A program made the position numbers and the translations under genes. The notes beneath the pieces are model-generated. The model saw only the letters and a program-made list of their open reading frames with translations, searched no databases and was not told the DNA's origin. From Jackrogersella multiformis (Eukaryota; Ascomycota; Sordariomycetes; Xylariales; Hypoxylaceae): a DNA stretch of 64,000 nucleotides. Shown piece after piece: positions 1-13,900 of the stretch. Each line of letters opens with the position of its first letter. Position 1 is the stretch's first letter. The stretch covers positions 2,170,001 to 2,234,000 of the forward strand of contig CADCXD010000005.1 of assembly GCA_902806575.1 (NCBI GenBank). The letters run 5' to 3'.

Positions 1-1900
1 ATCGTAGCGGCGGCGTTGTGGTCGGCGGTCGAGTTCATCATCATCTAAGGAGCAAGGTAATATTAGCATAAGCTCTACTGTGAGGTGATGCGAGGCTAGA
101 TGCGACGATATCCATCATCTTACCTCTGTACCGTCTTTTGCGGTTATTGTATCCGCCACTAGGTTGTTTGCGGTCATGATCTGTCATCTTGTGTTGATAA
201 AGAAGACCGAGTTCATTGAAGAGTTGAGTTCATAAAAGTTCAAATATGTTCAATGGGTAGTAGTACAGGTTGAAGTTTGAAGTTTGAAGTCTCTACGTGT
301 GTCTCCCTAGAAGTCGTGACAGTGGAACACGCAACGCGCAAAAAGACAAGCACGGACCTTCATATCTTATCGCAGCGCTAATTATGTGGGTACCTACCTC
401 GTACCTACCTAGGTATGCATGCTTAGGTAATTGCCTACCTAATTGGGGGTACTAGGTAATTAGAGTATTAGAGTACCTACCTATTATAAGAATATAGAAT
501 TCTCTCACAATATTTTCAAGAGATGTAGGTAGGAGACAGTTCCTATGCGGAAACAATTAGCCGACATTCAATTTGCTATTTTTTATTTTTTTTTGCATAT
601 ATGTACTTCGTGCCTAGACGTGTATTGTTTAGTCGATAACTACCTGGGTACCTAAGCACCTAGATACGCTAGGAAAGTCCATTGGCCTATTACGGCTAGG
701 ATTGATACCTATCCCACCCTTATGACGTTGCTTTAGGTATCTTAAGCTTTCCTGGCCCTCTCTAGCCTATCATTTACTGTAAGGCAAGCAGTACTGCGTA
801 CCTAGGTATGGAAAGAGTGAAAGAGTAAAGTAAAGGGGACAAGAAAGGGGGGAAAGGGGGGAAGGGAGCTGCAAAGCTTGCGCCTAGCTATTGTATGCAG
901 TGTATGTTACAGTCGTGGCAAAATTTAGGGCATCACATTCATCAATGGGTTCCTACGCATCATATATCTTAAGAAAAGGGAAGTGAGGTGGTAACATCCG
1001 ATCTTTCTCTTGGGCCAAGTGGCAAGGTCTTCATCACCCGTGCTGTAATCGCCGCGGTCCTCTTTTCCCTTGACGTCTGAGTAGAAAACCCGGTCCTCCC
1101 TTTTAGTTAACCATCTTCCCACACGTCTTGACGCACGTCATAGTCCGTCTTTCGAGGGAAGAAATGAAAAAGAAATCTTTTAGAAGTCATGCCGAGTTTC
1201 CATAAACTTGTCCCGTCCCTAATGCCATTGCTGCGTGGACCGCAAAGCTTGCCGGTTTCAACATCATGTTCCATCTTTCGCCCAACTTCCAGTTTCACTA
1301 CCACTCCGCACACCCGCTGCTCATAGAATAACATATACGCCATTGTGCCCCCCCCACCTTTAACATGTGTAGGGAATATGTCGGAGGCCACGTACGGGGA
1401 TCCAGCCTCCTTGTGGCCATCCACCACAAGGATAAAGCGAGCTATCGAACAAGACAAATAAAAGCAAATGCCGTCTCGGTCATGCATAGGAGAAGTCTAA
1501 GAACGCCCGGTGCGTGCCATCTTCCAGTCAGTACTCCTGGATATTGAAGCAGTCCTCCCTCGCTACTGCTGCAATCGAGAAACCAGAACCGTGTAAGTAG
1601 GGCTTCTCGAAAACTTCTGCGACACCTCGGAAAATTCCATAGCACGCCAAATCTCTGGAGAACCCAACCCCCCCTCAAACTGTACATTGGATTGTCCTTG
1701 AATTCCACCATGCTTTACGCTTAAAAGCACACCGAGGTCGTCGAGAAATCGCTGTTTCCAGTTCGGGAGGGTTCTACTGAGCGTCGACCCGACAAGTATA
1801 AGTCGTTTACAGGCTCAGCCAGTGAGTGAATGATGTGTAGCGAAATCCCGGGCGATAATGCATACATACGTGAAACAAGAGCGTAAGCGGAGACCGAGCT
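1..1900. other. Non-coding flank downstream of the GSK-3 gene
   Basis: I see no convincing gene here. The first 900 bases are AT-leaning and carry clusters of TACCTAGGTA-like words (about 390-480 and 640-670), followed by a purine-rich run near 815-870. Open frames in 1107-1711 are short, overlap on both strands and resemble no family I know. The last few hundred bases probably contain the 3' UTR of the minus-strand kinase gene. Confidence 0.5.
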
Positions 1901-3393
1901 TCAGTCTAGCTTCGCCATCATTTCCTGTTTCGCCATGGGCGTGAAATTATCTATATCAAGGCCACGGCCCGCTAAGACGGATTTGATGTGGGAAGGAACC
2001 AGCTTGTGATTCAGAGGTGGCGCAATGGATAATTCTGCGAAAACCATGTGATCAGCAGCTATGTAACAGTAGGAAATAAAGGCTGACTGAACTCACCGTG
2101 CCTTGAGAAGTCGAATAGACTTGGTAAATCCCTTAATTGCCCGCTCGAGTGCCGGGAATCCGGCAGCTTCGTACTAGGGTCGCGAAGCTCGTCGAAGAAA
2201 GGATGCACCATGGCGTCAATGGCACCGAGACGTTCTGTTGGGGTGTATTCCAGCAATCTTGCTATCAAATCCAGAGCATTTGCATCTGCCTTACGGAACA
2301 CCTTACTGAACGGATGAGGCTTGATTTGCGGGAATTTATGCTCCATGTAGTTCGGATTCATAGTGCGAATTTGCTCGCGAGTTGGAGTTCCCAGCACCTT
2401 AATAATCTCTACCAATTGATCGATGCCCGATTCACCAGGGAAAAGGGGCTGGCCCAGCATTAATTCCGCCATAACACAACCGGTCGACCATACATCTGCA
2501 AATCGCATGAGCGGCCGTCACTAGCGTATGGAGGGGATAGCTACTTACCAATTTTGGTGGTGTAATTGGTGGCACCAAAGATGAGCTCAGGTGCCCTGTA
2601 GTACCTAGAGCAAATGTATGAAACATTAGGCTCATTCTCCACCAAGATCTTTGCGCTACCGAAATCGCATAGCTTGAGAACCCCGGTGTTCGGGTCTAGC
2701 AGAAGATTCTGTGGCTTGATGTCGCGGTGGCAGATCCCTTGAGAATGAATGTAGGCCAAGGCTCGGAAGAGCTGGTAGATATAGAGTTTCACTTCAAGGA
2801 TAGGCATGGTCGACTTCATCTTGTTGAAGAAACGCGAGGCTCGATAGACGGTCTCAGGTACGAATTCTTGTACCAAGTTGAGGTACACCTCGTCCTTCTG
2901 TTCAAAATTTTAGTCAACGATTCTAGCAGTTAAGAAGTTGGCATGTCTACTCACTCGCTCCCCATTGGAATAATAGAAAGCTTTCAACTGTACGATGTTG
3001 GGATGTCTAACGATACGCATAATCTGGAGCTCACGATTCTGCGCTCAGCAGTTAGCAGGCGAATATAGAATGGACCCCACAATTAGAAAGCGGGACTAAC
3101 CTTGAACCTCTTGTCTTGGAGTACTCGCTTGATGGCAGCATCTTCGCCCGACGGCGAAAGTTTTGTCTGAAAGACGACACCGAAAGACCCATTTCCGACG
3201 ATCTTGCACTGGGTATATTGCAGATCCCTTGTTTCTCCTGTCACTCCATCCTGTACCTTCTCACGGATGACCTCTGTATTCTGCGTCAGTGCTATCCACC
3301 ACGCATATATTGCAGAGAGCGGGAGGGTAATTGCTAAAGCTTACCTCCCATCCGGAGGGTATTGAAAGCCGCTGTTGGGCGGTTTTGCGCCAT
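1901..3393 (-). CDS. GSK3: Glycogen synthase kinase 3 (GSK-3) family Ser/Thr kinase
   Basis: Cytosolic and nuclear CMGC-family protein kinase acting in stress, development and metabolic signalling. Six exons on the minus strand: 3393-3345, 3273-3101, 3038-2955, 2897-2549, 2495-2097 and 2034-1901, giving 395 aa, the usual fungal GSK-3 length. Visible motifs: glycine loop GNGSFG at residues 43-48, the IKR lysine motif shortly after, catalytic loop HRDIKPQN at 159-166, DFG at 180-182, and the activation-loop tyrosine pair in CSRYYRAPE at 198-206, where GSK-3 enzymes are tyrosine-phosphorylated. The start at 3393 ([10 protein letters not shown]) matches the N-terminus I recall for fungal orthologues. 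The exon 1-2 junction needs the acceptor at 3274/3273, because a nearer CAG seven bases upstream would break the frame. The closing exon encodes a lysine-rich tail ending KLD. Assignment to the family is very sure; the UTRs are not defined. Confidence 0.95.
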
Positions 3394-6300
3394 GTTGGAC
3401 GAGTCGGCGTCGGTCGCAAAATGGTACAATCCAGTGCGTCTCTCGAGCGTCAGCAAGAAGAGACGGGAGGTGGTTGACGCGCGGTTCGGGAAGCCGTGTT
3501 GGGCGACAAATCAGTAGGCAATTGGGTCGAACTGCGTCTCGATCGCAATTGATAGGTGACGAGATGGTGGGTCAACTTTCCGGCTTAGGTGTGTACGAGA
3601 AGGCGACTCTTAATTGAAGTGCCGGTCGGGACCAGTAGGTACAAGGGTGGCCAGGGTCGAACAGGAGACGAACGTGTTAGGCTGGCAGAGTAAGGGGATC
3701 GTCTGACTGCAAGCGTAGGCAACGAAAAATTCCTAAGATTTAACTATTTAGGATCCATGTAAATTCTCGAAAAAAAAGTAGAAAGGGACCAGTATCGCGA
3801 GAGGGCGGAGAGGTTATGTAGGTAGGGATTTCTTTCTGGCGGGGTTGCAACTGGTGGAATGACGGAACGTGACTTGAAAGAAACTTTTAGGTGTCCACTG
3901 CAGCGAAGTATAGTAGCGAAGTATAGTAGGTCGAGCTACCTCAGGTACTTCTAAATAAGAATATGACTAGGCAGGCTTGTGATAGGAAAGGGAAAGGGGT
4001 CGGGGCAGATAGTTTTTAGATGTTTGTTGTTGTACGTTTTTTCCTGGTAAGGAAGTCTGTAGGGCTAAGGTAATGGGTAATGCATTGATCTCGGACACTG
4101 AACGTGGCGGGAGAGACTGTGCTGTGCTAGGCTAGGTAGCCTGTCTTGTCCTGACTGTATACCGGTAAAGAAGTGGACTCACCTTATGATTGATGAGCTC
4201 TCTCTCTCTCTTTCTCTTGGGGGGGAAATCTCGACTACTTCAGGTATGTGTTATCGATGATTGCTGCGGCACTAGAATTAGTTGACCGAAAGAAATACGA
4301 ATACAAGGTAGGCAGACGTGGACAAATTGATGGGGAGACTGCCTAGTTAATCGTGAGGAGACAACTAGAAAGGCAAGCAAAGACTTACAACGCTCGATAA
4401 GTGGCGATGGGTTGCGCGGGAGACGTTGGGAATGGGAAAAAGAAATACGTAGAGAGAGGTATGGATGTAAAGTGGTGGTAAAGGTAGTAAAAGGTAGTGA
4501 AGGTGGTAAAAAGTGGTGGTAGGTAGAGGTAAGGTAGGTAGGTAGATGGCAGATAGGTGGTAGGATGGAAGGTGGTGAATGTGAATGTGGGAGATCAATG
4601 GTTGTGTTTGAATGGTCCAGTCCAGCCAGGAGGGAGGGGTCAAAAACTGGAGGGAAGGTACGAAGGTACGAAGGCACGAAGGTACCAATGGAGCCCATTA
4701 GATGTACCCAGGTACGTCGTATCGTAAGAGGGACACACATCGACGGCCGCAGTCGGTTGTGGGCTAGGTACCTAGATAGGTACCTAACTACATACTTAGG
4801 GTACCTTGTGCAGGTATATCAATCCATTGGATCCATCCATACCTTCCCTCCCGACCTACCTCCAGCTACCTACGTCTCCGTTAGGTATTACATCTATTAC
4901 ATCGGTAGGTAGGTACATAGGTAACTACCTAACTTACCACTAGGTAGGCAGGTATATCTACAGTGTGGATGTGCGGAAATAGATGAAGTAAGTACCTTAT
5001 GTCAACTGCAAATTATACGTACATCTAATCCATTACAAATGTACCTACCTATGTGAGTAGGTATCATATTATGTACCTTTCATTAGCTTACCTGCCCAGG
5101 TGCTTAGTGGGACTTTGATTATTGGGGTTATTAAGATTATTAGAACTATAATGTTTTCCTACCTACTAATAAAAGTGCGAAATAAAAAGAAAAGCCGCCG
5201 CGCAGACTCGGGTCGCTCCAGATACTTAGGTACGGCTTTTAAGGTAAGTACATACATGACCCGACGAATCAAAGAGCTCATATAGAATACCTAGGTTATA
5301 GACGTTATTAGTCTATGTAGGTACCCTATGGTTAGGCGGCCTAGCTTCATCCTAAGGACAAACCATTACTACCTGACAGGTCGATTAGAGATGCATATAT
5401 GAGGTAGGTAGGGCCACGGGTATGGCATTGAGATTGATTATTGGGATTTGGACGGAATACAGTAGCTAATAATAATGCCACACACTTAAACTTATAGGTT
5501 CAACATCCTCGCCGTAACTACCGTGGTCGTGATGCCTTCAGGATGGAAAGGATTTAATAAATATCACAACTATGTGGCAGATTTCAGATCTTTGGTTGAG
5601 GCTTTGGACTCCCTCGTTTATTGTTGAGACTTTTTTCTGGTACACACCTACCCCTTCTCAACTTGCCAGGGTATGTGCTGCTGTATGTATGCACAGCACG
5701 GATTCTCCTGTAATAGCCTCGAAAAACGACTGCTTGTCAAGGAAATAACTGCAGGCGGTTCCCGAATCAACATATTTCCAAATTGCTGACCGGTTTATTT
5801 CGATTTGCTAGCCGTACAAGAGAGGTAGGTTATGTTTTAATTACCTAGGTAGGATGGATTCGGCTTCATGCCCCTCTACTTTCAATCGAGTGCGATTGCG
5901 TACATAACGCCGTTATCGACCGATTTCTTTTGGTTTTTATTTGGGGTTATTTTTATTTCCAAAGCATCCTTTGTCGTCGAGGCTGGACTAATATCTCTAG
6001 ATGACAGATGGGAGACAAGAAAGAACCAAGAATATATCTAATTCCAAGATTTTCTATACTTCAAGGCATAAAAGACTTTCTGCTTTCTCACTAAAGTACT
6101 TACAATATATCTACAGGTGTTTGTACATACCTACCAGACTGCCAGGCTTGCCAGACTGACCATCATTCATCCACCATAACCTTAGCAGATTTACACCAGT
6201 GTGAGCGTATGCAAAGACCAGGGGTCTTAAAATTGGGGCTTGCTCATGTGGTCCGTTCAGACTTAAGACGGACAGTTAGGGCGCTAAACAAGACTCGGCA

Positions 6301-8900
6301 ACGGAAGTCAAAGTTCAAAATTAATGGGAAGCAGATGTCGAATCTGCAGGGTCAAAGATGGAACTCCTTGACTGGTTGCTTAACCAGCCAGCTGCGTCTT
6401 ATTGATTTGATAGGTCTTTGGACATACTGCTTAGGTATGCACATACACTGACGGATACATATTAGGTATGTGTCCATTTGAGAGGGACCAGCGATCTGGA
6501 TATCTCCAGGGCTGGCAGTATTTTATCACATGGTGCTACTAGTTTCTTTTCTATGTCCACCTAGAAGGTGTGTATGTGTGTATGTGTGTATGTGTGTATG
6601 TGTGTATGTGTGTATGTGTGTAAATATGTAGCTAGGTATGTTAAAAAGGAAAAATCGATAACGAAGGCCCACCATGACCACCTAAATATCTATCTACACT
6701 ATGTAGATACCTAGGTAGGTAGATACTCGTCAAGTATGACGATGACGATACTTACGAATCACGAGTAAGCATACCTAGCTCTGCTTTACACATATCACGT
6801 CTGGACTCCTCGACGTGTATAGTCCGAGTGAACAAGGTACATTACCTAGGTATTTATCGATGCCTTTGTGCGATGTGTCATCGAGTTCAGTCATCATTGA
6901 TCATTAAATAACCGCCGACGTGGCACGTAAGCCACTTATCCGTGTAACTTCAATGTGGGCTTACAACAACGTTCAATGAGGTTTTCGAATTGACTTGTGA
7001 ACAAGCCTCGGAAATATGTATATATCAGCACTTGACTTATCCCGAGCGTACGAAAGCAGCCACCTACGCACAGTTAGGATGTAATGTACCTACCTAGGTA
7101 CACTAGAGGTACACTAGGTACCTAGGTAGGTAGGCTTTTGCGTGCCTAGACAGACCTAGGTAGACATCCATCCATACCTAGGTACCTCACGAAGGAGAGA
7201 TCTCCCCCCCGCCTCATAACCCCTCGTCCCTTTTTTTTTCCTGGGATTTCCCACAAAATCCTTGGTTTCCCAGCTTTTGTATATCCCAGTGCCCCGCACT
7301 TGGACTACCTGGACTGCCTTGGGGTGCTTCAAACCCCGTGCCTAGGTGCCCTACACTACACTACACTATCCACATATACCTTACCTATTTAGATATACCC
7401 TCGAAGGATAGAACGAGATTCAAGGATAGGAGGTAGATATAAGCTCAATCCATACCTCACGATGGAATTGACATGCCTGATTAAATTAGTAAATCCATTT
7501 AGCTATATTTCGAAGTGAATTGACTCTCGTTTAAGTTGTGCCAATGCCGTCTGCTGCTCGCAGCTCGCAGCATTCAACTTACATATACTTACATATTAAC
7601 AATGGGAGGCCGTTGGACGAACGAACGAATCCCTGTCCACAGCCCAATACATCATGAGACTTTTTTTGCTGCGAGACAACGTCAGAACCCAGAAGCTCTT
7701 TTCTGCTTTCATTAGTCCCGGCCAATTGATCTCGTCCAACTCCACCTGCATTGTCCTGCTGGCAAACCACGGACCATCGTTCACCATTAAGCTTACCTAC
7801 CTAGCCCGGACTCTATTGCGATCTTAGCTCCTCACCCCGATGGTGGTCAATGTGTGATGAACAATTGGTCATAGCGAAGATGGTTGGTAAATAAATAATT
7901 AAAAAGTCGGATTCAGATGCACTCGCTCTCGATAGCTCAAGACCCCTTTTTTCGATAGCGCTGCCAGGAACAAGACCAACCAACCCCGTGAACTGGTCGA
8001 ACTGGTCTGCAACGCACATGTCGCACTTAGCAGCAGCAGCAGTACGTATGTACCTACATACACATATGTCCATGCCTACCTACACTAGGTATTGATGGTG
8101 CTAGTGGAGAAGTGGGCATGCAAGAAGACACACGACAAGGCGCGGATTCGATGGCCGGGGTGGACTCCTTGCTCTGGATACCCTTACAAAGAGAGGTCAT
8201 GAGACCTTCAATTTGTACGCGCTAGCCACAAACTTTGGAAAGTTAACTTGCACGGAAGACCGCTCCGTCTCCTGGAGGTAACCGACGAGTCAACCAACAA
8301 TCGACATCATAGGTGCCCTATTCTAACATTAGACTCGCTCTAGTCCCTTGTCCTCCTGGAAGGGCTTGAGTGGCTTGGAAGACTCTATCGAGCCCGATCT
8401 ACATCCTATGTACATACCTACCTACCTACCTACAATCATACATATCTACATACATACCCAGTCACACACCTCGTGCTTAGCTGCGAGTCACCAAAGTGCC
8501 ATTTTCGTCCGTAGCAAAGAATTGCATTGTTTGGATGGAAATTTGATGCTTTTTGGGAGATTTTTTTCCCCAAGCAGAATTTCTCGACCGGTATTCACAA
8601 TCCACTCATAATTGTGAACGAAGCCCGTTGCCAAGCGGATTCAGACATTTGAAATGCTTGCAAGCCCAACGCCGGAGTTGAATTGTGGCGAATTGGGCTG
8701 TGACAGCTGCACGATCTATCTACCGCCCGAAGGCCAGATTCGCCCATTATCGATATATCGTCATAATGATGAACCTGGCTATAAGGTTCTAGTGCCTATA
8801 TACATGTGCCACAGGACGAAGGATTGCTACCTACCAGTGAATTGGCTATAGCTTAGGTACCTTTAAAATGAAACTTCAATAGACCAGAATAGTACCCGCA
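3394..8900. other. Long spacer upstream of the GSK-3 gene, no gene seen
   Basis: Contains the GSK-3 promoter and probable leader. Minus-strand donor-like signals (GTGAGT near 4182, GTAAGT near 4384) could start 5' UTR introns. A CT run lies at about 4197-4219 and a GGTAGTAAAAGG-like degenerate repeat at about 4465-4530. Clusters of TACCTAGGTA and related words occur near 4755-4960, 5035-5085, 5830-5850, 6700-6725 and 7080-7195. Open frames are short and unconvincing. A microsatellite inside it is listed separately. Confidence 0.5.
6568..6622. repeat. Microsatellite, 8-bp unit GTGTGTAT
   Basis: About seven nearly perfect tandem copies of an 8-bp GTGTGTAT unit, with no coding gene around it. 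This is a simple sequence repeat expected to vary in copy number between strains. Confidence 0.95.
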
Positions 8901-10223
8901 TTCAGTGGCTTCCGCATAGAACGCCACTGGCTACCACCACTTTTTATGACTTATCAGACGTCCCGCAGAAATCCAATAAGATTGGAGGGGTTTCGAGCCT
9001 CCGTCGTTGAAAGTTTGGGCTTGTACAAAAATAACATACCACGTGAACGAAGTCGTCGTCGTAAAACAGCAGCGCCAAGACCGAAACTGAACTCCTAGAC
9101 CCCTATTTCGGGACGACGTACCTGATAGGATCTTGCAAGCTGGCAGCATCCACAGAGAAAGTTCAGCCGGGGAATGAACACATGGCCTTGTGTGCGGGTC
9201 GCTCCCCTTTGCCGCCGCATCGAGGCTTATTAGGAAGATCATGCAATCCTTGGGTCTTGGATCTGCCGTTCGGGGCGATCTAGGCGACATGTGACCGACT
9301 CTACGGAAAGGACGGCTCCATCTAATGACCACCCACGAGAACTCCGAAGAACGGTACCGGAGCATCGTGTCTCGTGACACAAGGGACGTAGTAATCCCAC
9401 CGACAGGATTTGGAACATATGACGGCCTGGCGGGAGCAATCAAACCCTCTCCGCCATTTTCGACTCCGTCATGTACTGCGATCCTCGTCGCTTCGCTATC
9501 AGAACCACGGCGTTATTCTAAGCTAGAAACGACGCCCCTCGATTTATTCTCGATAATCTAAATAGGGGGGGTTAGGGTCCATATGTTTTATCCCATTCAA
9601 CGGGTGCATTGCCAGCTGTTCAACCTAGTTGAATTATGCTAGTTGCTATCCCCCCGGATCACGAGTGATCCAATCGAAGCGGTCTCCCATTTTCTCGTGG
9701 GTAACTGCAGCAGTCGTCGAGCCTCAAACATGTATGTGCTTTCATCCTAAAAAGGTCCAGTGGAGTATCGATGGATTAAATGACTAATTCCTAATATGCG
9801 AGCGACAGTATCCTCAAACGACAGCACATTTATCTGGCCGGCGTGTATCGCGATTGCTTGTTGGTATTGATTGCAGGAAAACTGGGGGAAGTACCAAGGC
9901 GTAAGTGGAGTTTTAAACACTTCCTGCACCATGTTAAATACTAAATATCATTAAATACTTACTATCAAATACCATCCAAGGGCTGCAAGATTTGTTTCAT
10001 TTAAAGACCCGACGAATATCTCTAGCTTCTGGATGTACCAAGATGGAAACCCAACGTTCACCACATGTGCCTTTGGAATCGTCGAATCGGAAGAGACAGC
10101 CTCATCAATATTTTCGGGTATGATAACGTCAACAATCCAAGTTGGTAAGACGAAATTGTTGAGGCGGCTATCGACATAATTGTGGCATGACACCCATATA
10201 ATCGGGAACAGCGCACGACCTGA

Positions 10224-10272
10224 TGCTGGTCGCTGGTCGCTGGTCGCTGGTCGCTGGTTGCTGGTTGCTGGT
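10224..10272. repeat. Minisatellite, 7-bp unit YGCTGGT, seven copies
   Basis: Seven contiguous 7-bp units: one TGCTGGT, four CGCTGGT and two TGCTGGT. A 7-bp period shifts the reading frame each unit, so all frames are translated in turn; it cuts through open frames on both strands but no recognised gene. Confidence 0.93.
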
Positions 10273-10904
10273 TTGAATGAAGAAGAAAAAAATTCAATGT
10301 TCCGCTTCGAGACAAGCCTGAACCCACTGTCCAAGCTTCTAAGCTTTTCTGGACCCTCGCAGCTGCTTCGACGATGACACAATGTGGCTCCATCCTTGGA
10401 ACTCTATCTGGGATCCATGGATTAGCATGGGCAGGCACGGGTAGCACCGATGAACCCAGATCAGGCGGCTACACCTAGGTAACCTAATTGTTTAGACCGC
10501 AGTCACGTCCGTGAAAGTGAGCACCTACCTTAGGTATTTACTACCTAGTACCTATTTCTCCTATCCGGTCCAACAACTTGGAAGTTATTTCATCCTGCAT
10601 ATTTTTCTAACCACCTTGGCTGCTGGGTAGACTCTTAAAACATCCCACCGCCATAGCACCACTAATATCAGCAAATAGGATCCTCTCTCTCCTCAGGACT
10701 TTGAACCAACCATAGCATGCATGCGGTACTATCCGTGCTTACCTTGCTCCTACGCCGTGTCTTGATAGGCTATAAGTGACAGATGACTCGATCTGAGGCA
10801 AGATGCCTTCAAATTATCCGAGCCTCAAGGACATCCACTTTGCAGCCTCGTGACATCCGTATGGATACGGTCAGTCTTGTCACATGCGAGAAATAATTTC
10901 GAAA

Positions 10905-10970
10905 TCAGAGTCAGAGTCAAAGTCAAAGTCAGAGTCGGAGTCGGAGTCGGAGTCAAAGTCAGAGTCAGAA
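10905..10970. repeat. Minisatellite, 6-bp unit TCRRAG, eleven copies
   Basis: Eleven 6-bp units of the pattern TCAGAG, TCAAAG, TCGGAG or TCAGAA. Since six is a multiple of three, the tract stays open and reads as alternating Ser-Glu/Ser-Lys or Val-Arg/Val-Lys dipeptides. The flanking open frames (10850-11165) resemble no family, so I treat this as non-coding repeat. Confidence 0.93.
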
Positions 10971-13900
10971 AGACAGAGATCATGGCGTCTCTGCAACTAC
11001 CCCCAAGTGCAGTACCTACTCTACGCCTGTTTATGTGCCCTAACTTCTAATTCGCTCCGCTGGTTGCACAACTCGACTATCTCAGACATCTCGGCTCAAA
11101 ATACATGGCAGTACATGCCTGTCTTAATGAAGAACCGGCGACAGGTTCAACGTCTTCCTACATGATCGACATCGATATTGTTCCAAGGCTGTCAAGTTCT
11201 AGATTCCCAAAAGCTCTGGTGTTGGATCGCACATTCGATTCCTTATTCCGAGGTCGATTTATACACGAGATCTCAATTCACGCTGTAGTACATTACTTCT
11301 AGGGAAAAGTCGTATTTTCCGTCATAAACGTCCCATCGGGATATATCGCTTATTCCTTTCAGCTCTTTTTATAACACCAAGTCCCCGGCACCGACTATTG
11401 TTGCCCGGGGCTAACAAAACGTGGTTGTCACAGCCTGGGGGGATCCTACTCTGCAGCTATTCTAGATGCCTCGGGGATATACAGCGTTACTTCAGGTTGC
11501 AGATGGGACACTTGGCTTCTCTTTCCGAAGCTCCCTGAGTGACTTGGGACCTACGGCACATCGCAAGTGCACCTTACAAAGACCGAAAAAGATCAGGAGT
11601 GATCTTCGGATGCTTGGCTAAGCCAATGATCTACACTCCGAACAGAACGGAGTCGACGATATATACGCCGAGAGACACCGCCGGCGCCGAGGAACAGAAC
11701 TCCAGCGGGGCAAGCAAACCAACCTCCAGCAAAGCAAGCCACGGTCTGCGTCATGTCGATCAAGATAGTCATGCGGTATGCATACCCACTCGAGCCGCAG
11801 GCATATTGACTTGTATCAGCTGTTTATATATTGTCTGTAACTCGAACAGCAGCAGATGTGTACATCAATCTTCCACGATCCTGGTTTTATCTATATATCG
11901 TACACCGTCGAGATGACATGCCAAGACTTATCACTCTTGTGGAACCTTGGCGCAATCGGAGATACTTCTTCAGCTTTTAACTCAGGACTTGTCTCTCATT
12001 TTCATCCCTAGAACCCTTAGAGTTGTCGGGGCTAACACAAATTCATGTTATAAATAGATCGGCATCGCGGATTGGAAATCTAGATTGTCGGGATATAAGC
12101 ATTGGATGAATCCAGTGAAATGCATAACAAGCTCTCCGACGTTAGCATCAGAGTTTAGTCGGCACCAACTACCACTCATCCGGCCTACCCGGAACAGCTC
12201 TGAGTTTTAGTTAAGTCGTTGCATCTTTAAGCTAATGAAAACCTCGGTGTCTGTGTAGATGGAGCTATAAAACGTTGCAGAAGCCAAGCCCTCATCTATC
12301 CCAGCAACCCAGTAGGTAAAGCTGTTCTGGGAGGTCGATGATATCCGGCTTAATGCCGCGCAACCCATAAAAAGCTACTCGACTCCAAGAGAGCCAATCA
12401 TCAGCCCTGGGGAGTTTGGCGATCGCAAGCCGGAGAGAGGCCTCTTGCTAACCGGAACTCACTCGACAACCGTCGAGAGCAGCTGAGAAGCCTAGATCAG
12501 CCGCAAGATGGCTCGTCGAGGGTATCATCTCGTACATGTCGTTCCCTTAATGCTCTCAGGTTCCGCATTCCTGCTTTGGGAATATGCCCATTTTATCCCG
12601 GACTTAACTGTATTAAGACGAAAACACTAAGGTAAAAATCAGAATAATGCCCGAGGCGGGGTAGCTTGACGTTGACGCAAAAGACAGGCCAGGTGTAGAG
12701 AGGACAGGACGAGGGTGCAGCATTGACACCGTCTGTCACAAATGACGATGATACCACCTCTTTGGAGGATGCAGGAATCCTCGTCATTAGCTTCCTGTCA
12801 TGGGACCCGGCATCAGATTTACGAGCTTCTGTCCTCTTAGCACGACGGTAGCGCCGATCATAGACTAGGTACGTAGAGAGCTTGTTTAAAGTCGATGGGC
12901 AATTCTACCAGCTATGTCGTGCAAAGAGGAAACAGTAGACATTATAGAGCCAGGGCCTTACTTCCGGATCGAGCGACATGCATCCTCCAACACAGTCTTA
13001 TGGCTGCAAGCAGGTGGGCGAACCCGACAAGCCGACTTTCTTAATAATAAGTATACCTAAGGAGGCAGGCCTGTCGCTTAATTACCAGGGTATGAGCGTT
13101 CTCCCAACCACGCATTTGGTTCCTGACAAGAGGACTGGCAAGCAGAACGTCAGCGCTAGAAACAGCGGGACGTTCCTCTTTACTGCAACTACAGCCGGCC
13201 GAGACCCAACACATATACATATTGCTCATGAACTTGCACGCGTTAGCCGACTAACTAGACTTAGCTGCAGATGGGTGAGCTTTGATACGCTTCTCAGCAA
13301 CGTCACCATCCAATATGAGAGGCTGTTATCCACATCTTCTTCTCCAGTGCCATTACTGCACGTGTGGTCTTCCTGGCGGTTGATCCTGCTTGTTCTGGTT
13401 TCCTACATGCAATCTAAAAGCACAGCAGGTGGACCGTACCAGTTCCACAACGTCTACCACAGTATAAGATCATGGTATTCAGATGGGCTGGATAGGCCTA
13501 TTCTTCTCTGATATTTTCTTCATATCACTGATAGTATGTGCTCGAGGAAGGAGATAAAAGAGCCAATGCTTTGTTCCGGTGAGATATCTTGCTCGAAGAA
13601 CTGTTCTCGCGTATTTTAATTGGCTCTCCTCAAACCAACCTTACTATGTCTCATTATGACTACTCAGGTACTGCAGATGAATTCTATAAGCGGGAGAGCA
13701 GCTCCACGGTGCCTTGCCCGGACGTCCTGCACTATAGTTGTATCTTGCCGGTCCAGTATGAACCATAAAGCGCGGCTTCATATCTAGATAATCACGTTAG
13801 GTAGTTGATTAGAATATTGGTTCCCGGCCGAGTATCGCCATCGGAAGATCCAGCAGGCTTGTTCTTACTACCTTCGTCTACCTTCGTATGAGAGCTGCGC

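Noticed and set aside
4240..4740. 166-codon minus-strand frame upstream of GSK-3, rich in Pro, Ser, Thr and Leu
   Set aside because: It is the translation of a degenerate GGTAGG/GGTGGT repeat tract; more likely leader or promoter sequence than a protein.
8931..9443. 170-codon minus-strand open frame
   Set aside because: Translation is low in pattern, overlaps frames on the other strand, and has no family resemblance; the flanks show no supporting splice signals.
10058..10447. Minus-strand frames with a QRPATSD-type tandem repeat
   Set aside because: The repeat comes from the 7-bp minisatellite at 10224-10272, which is read in shifting frames; no gene context.
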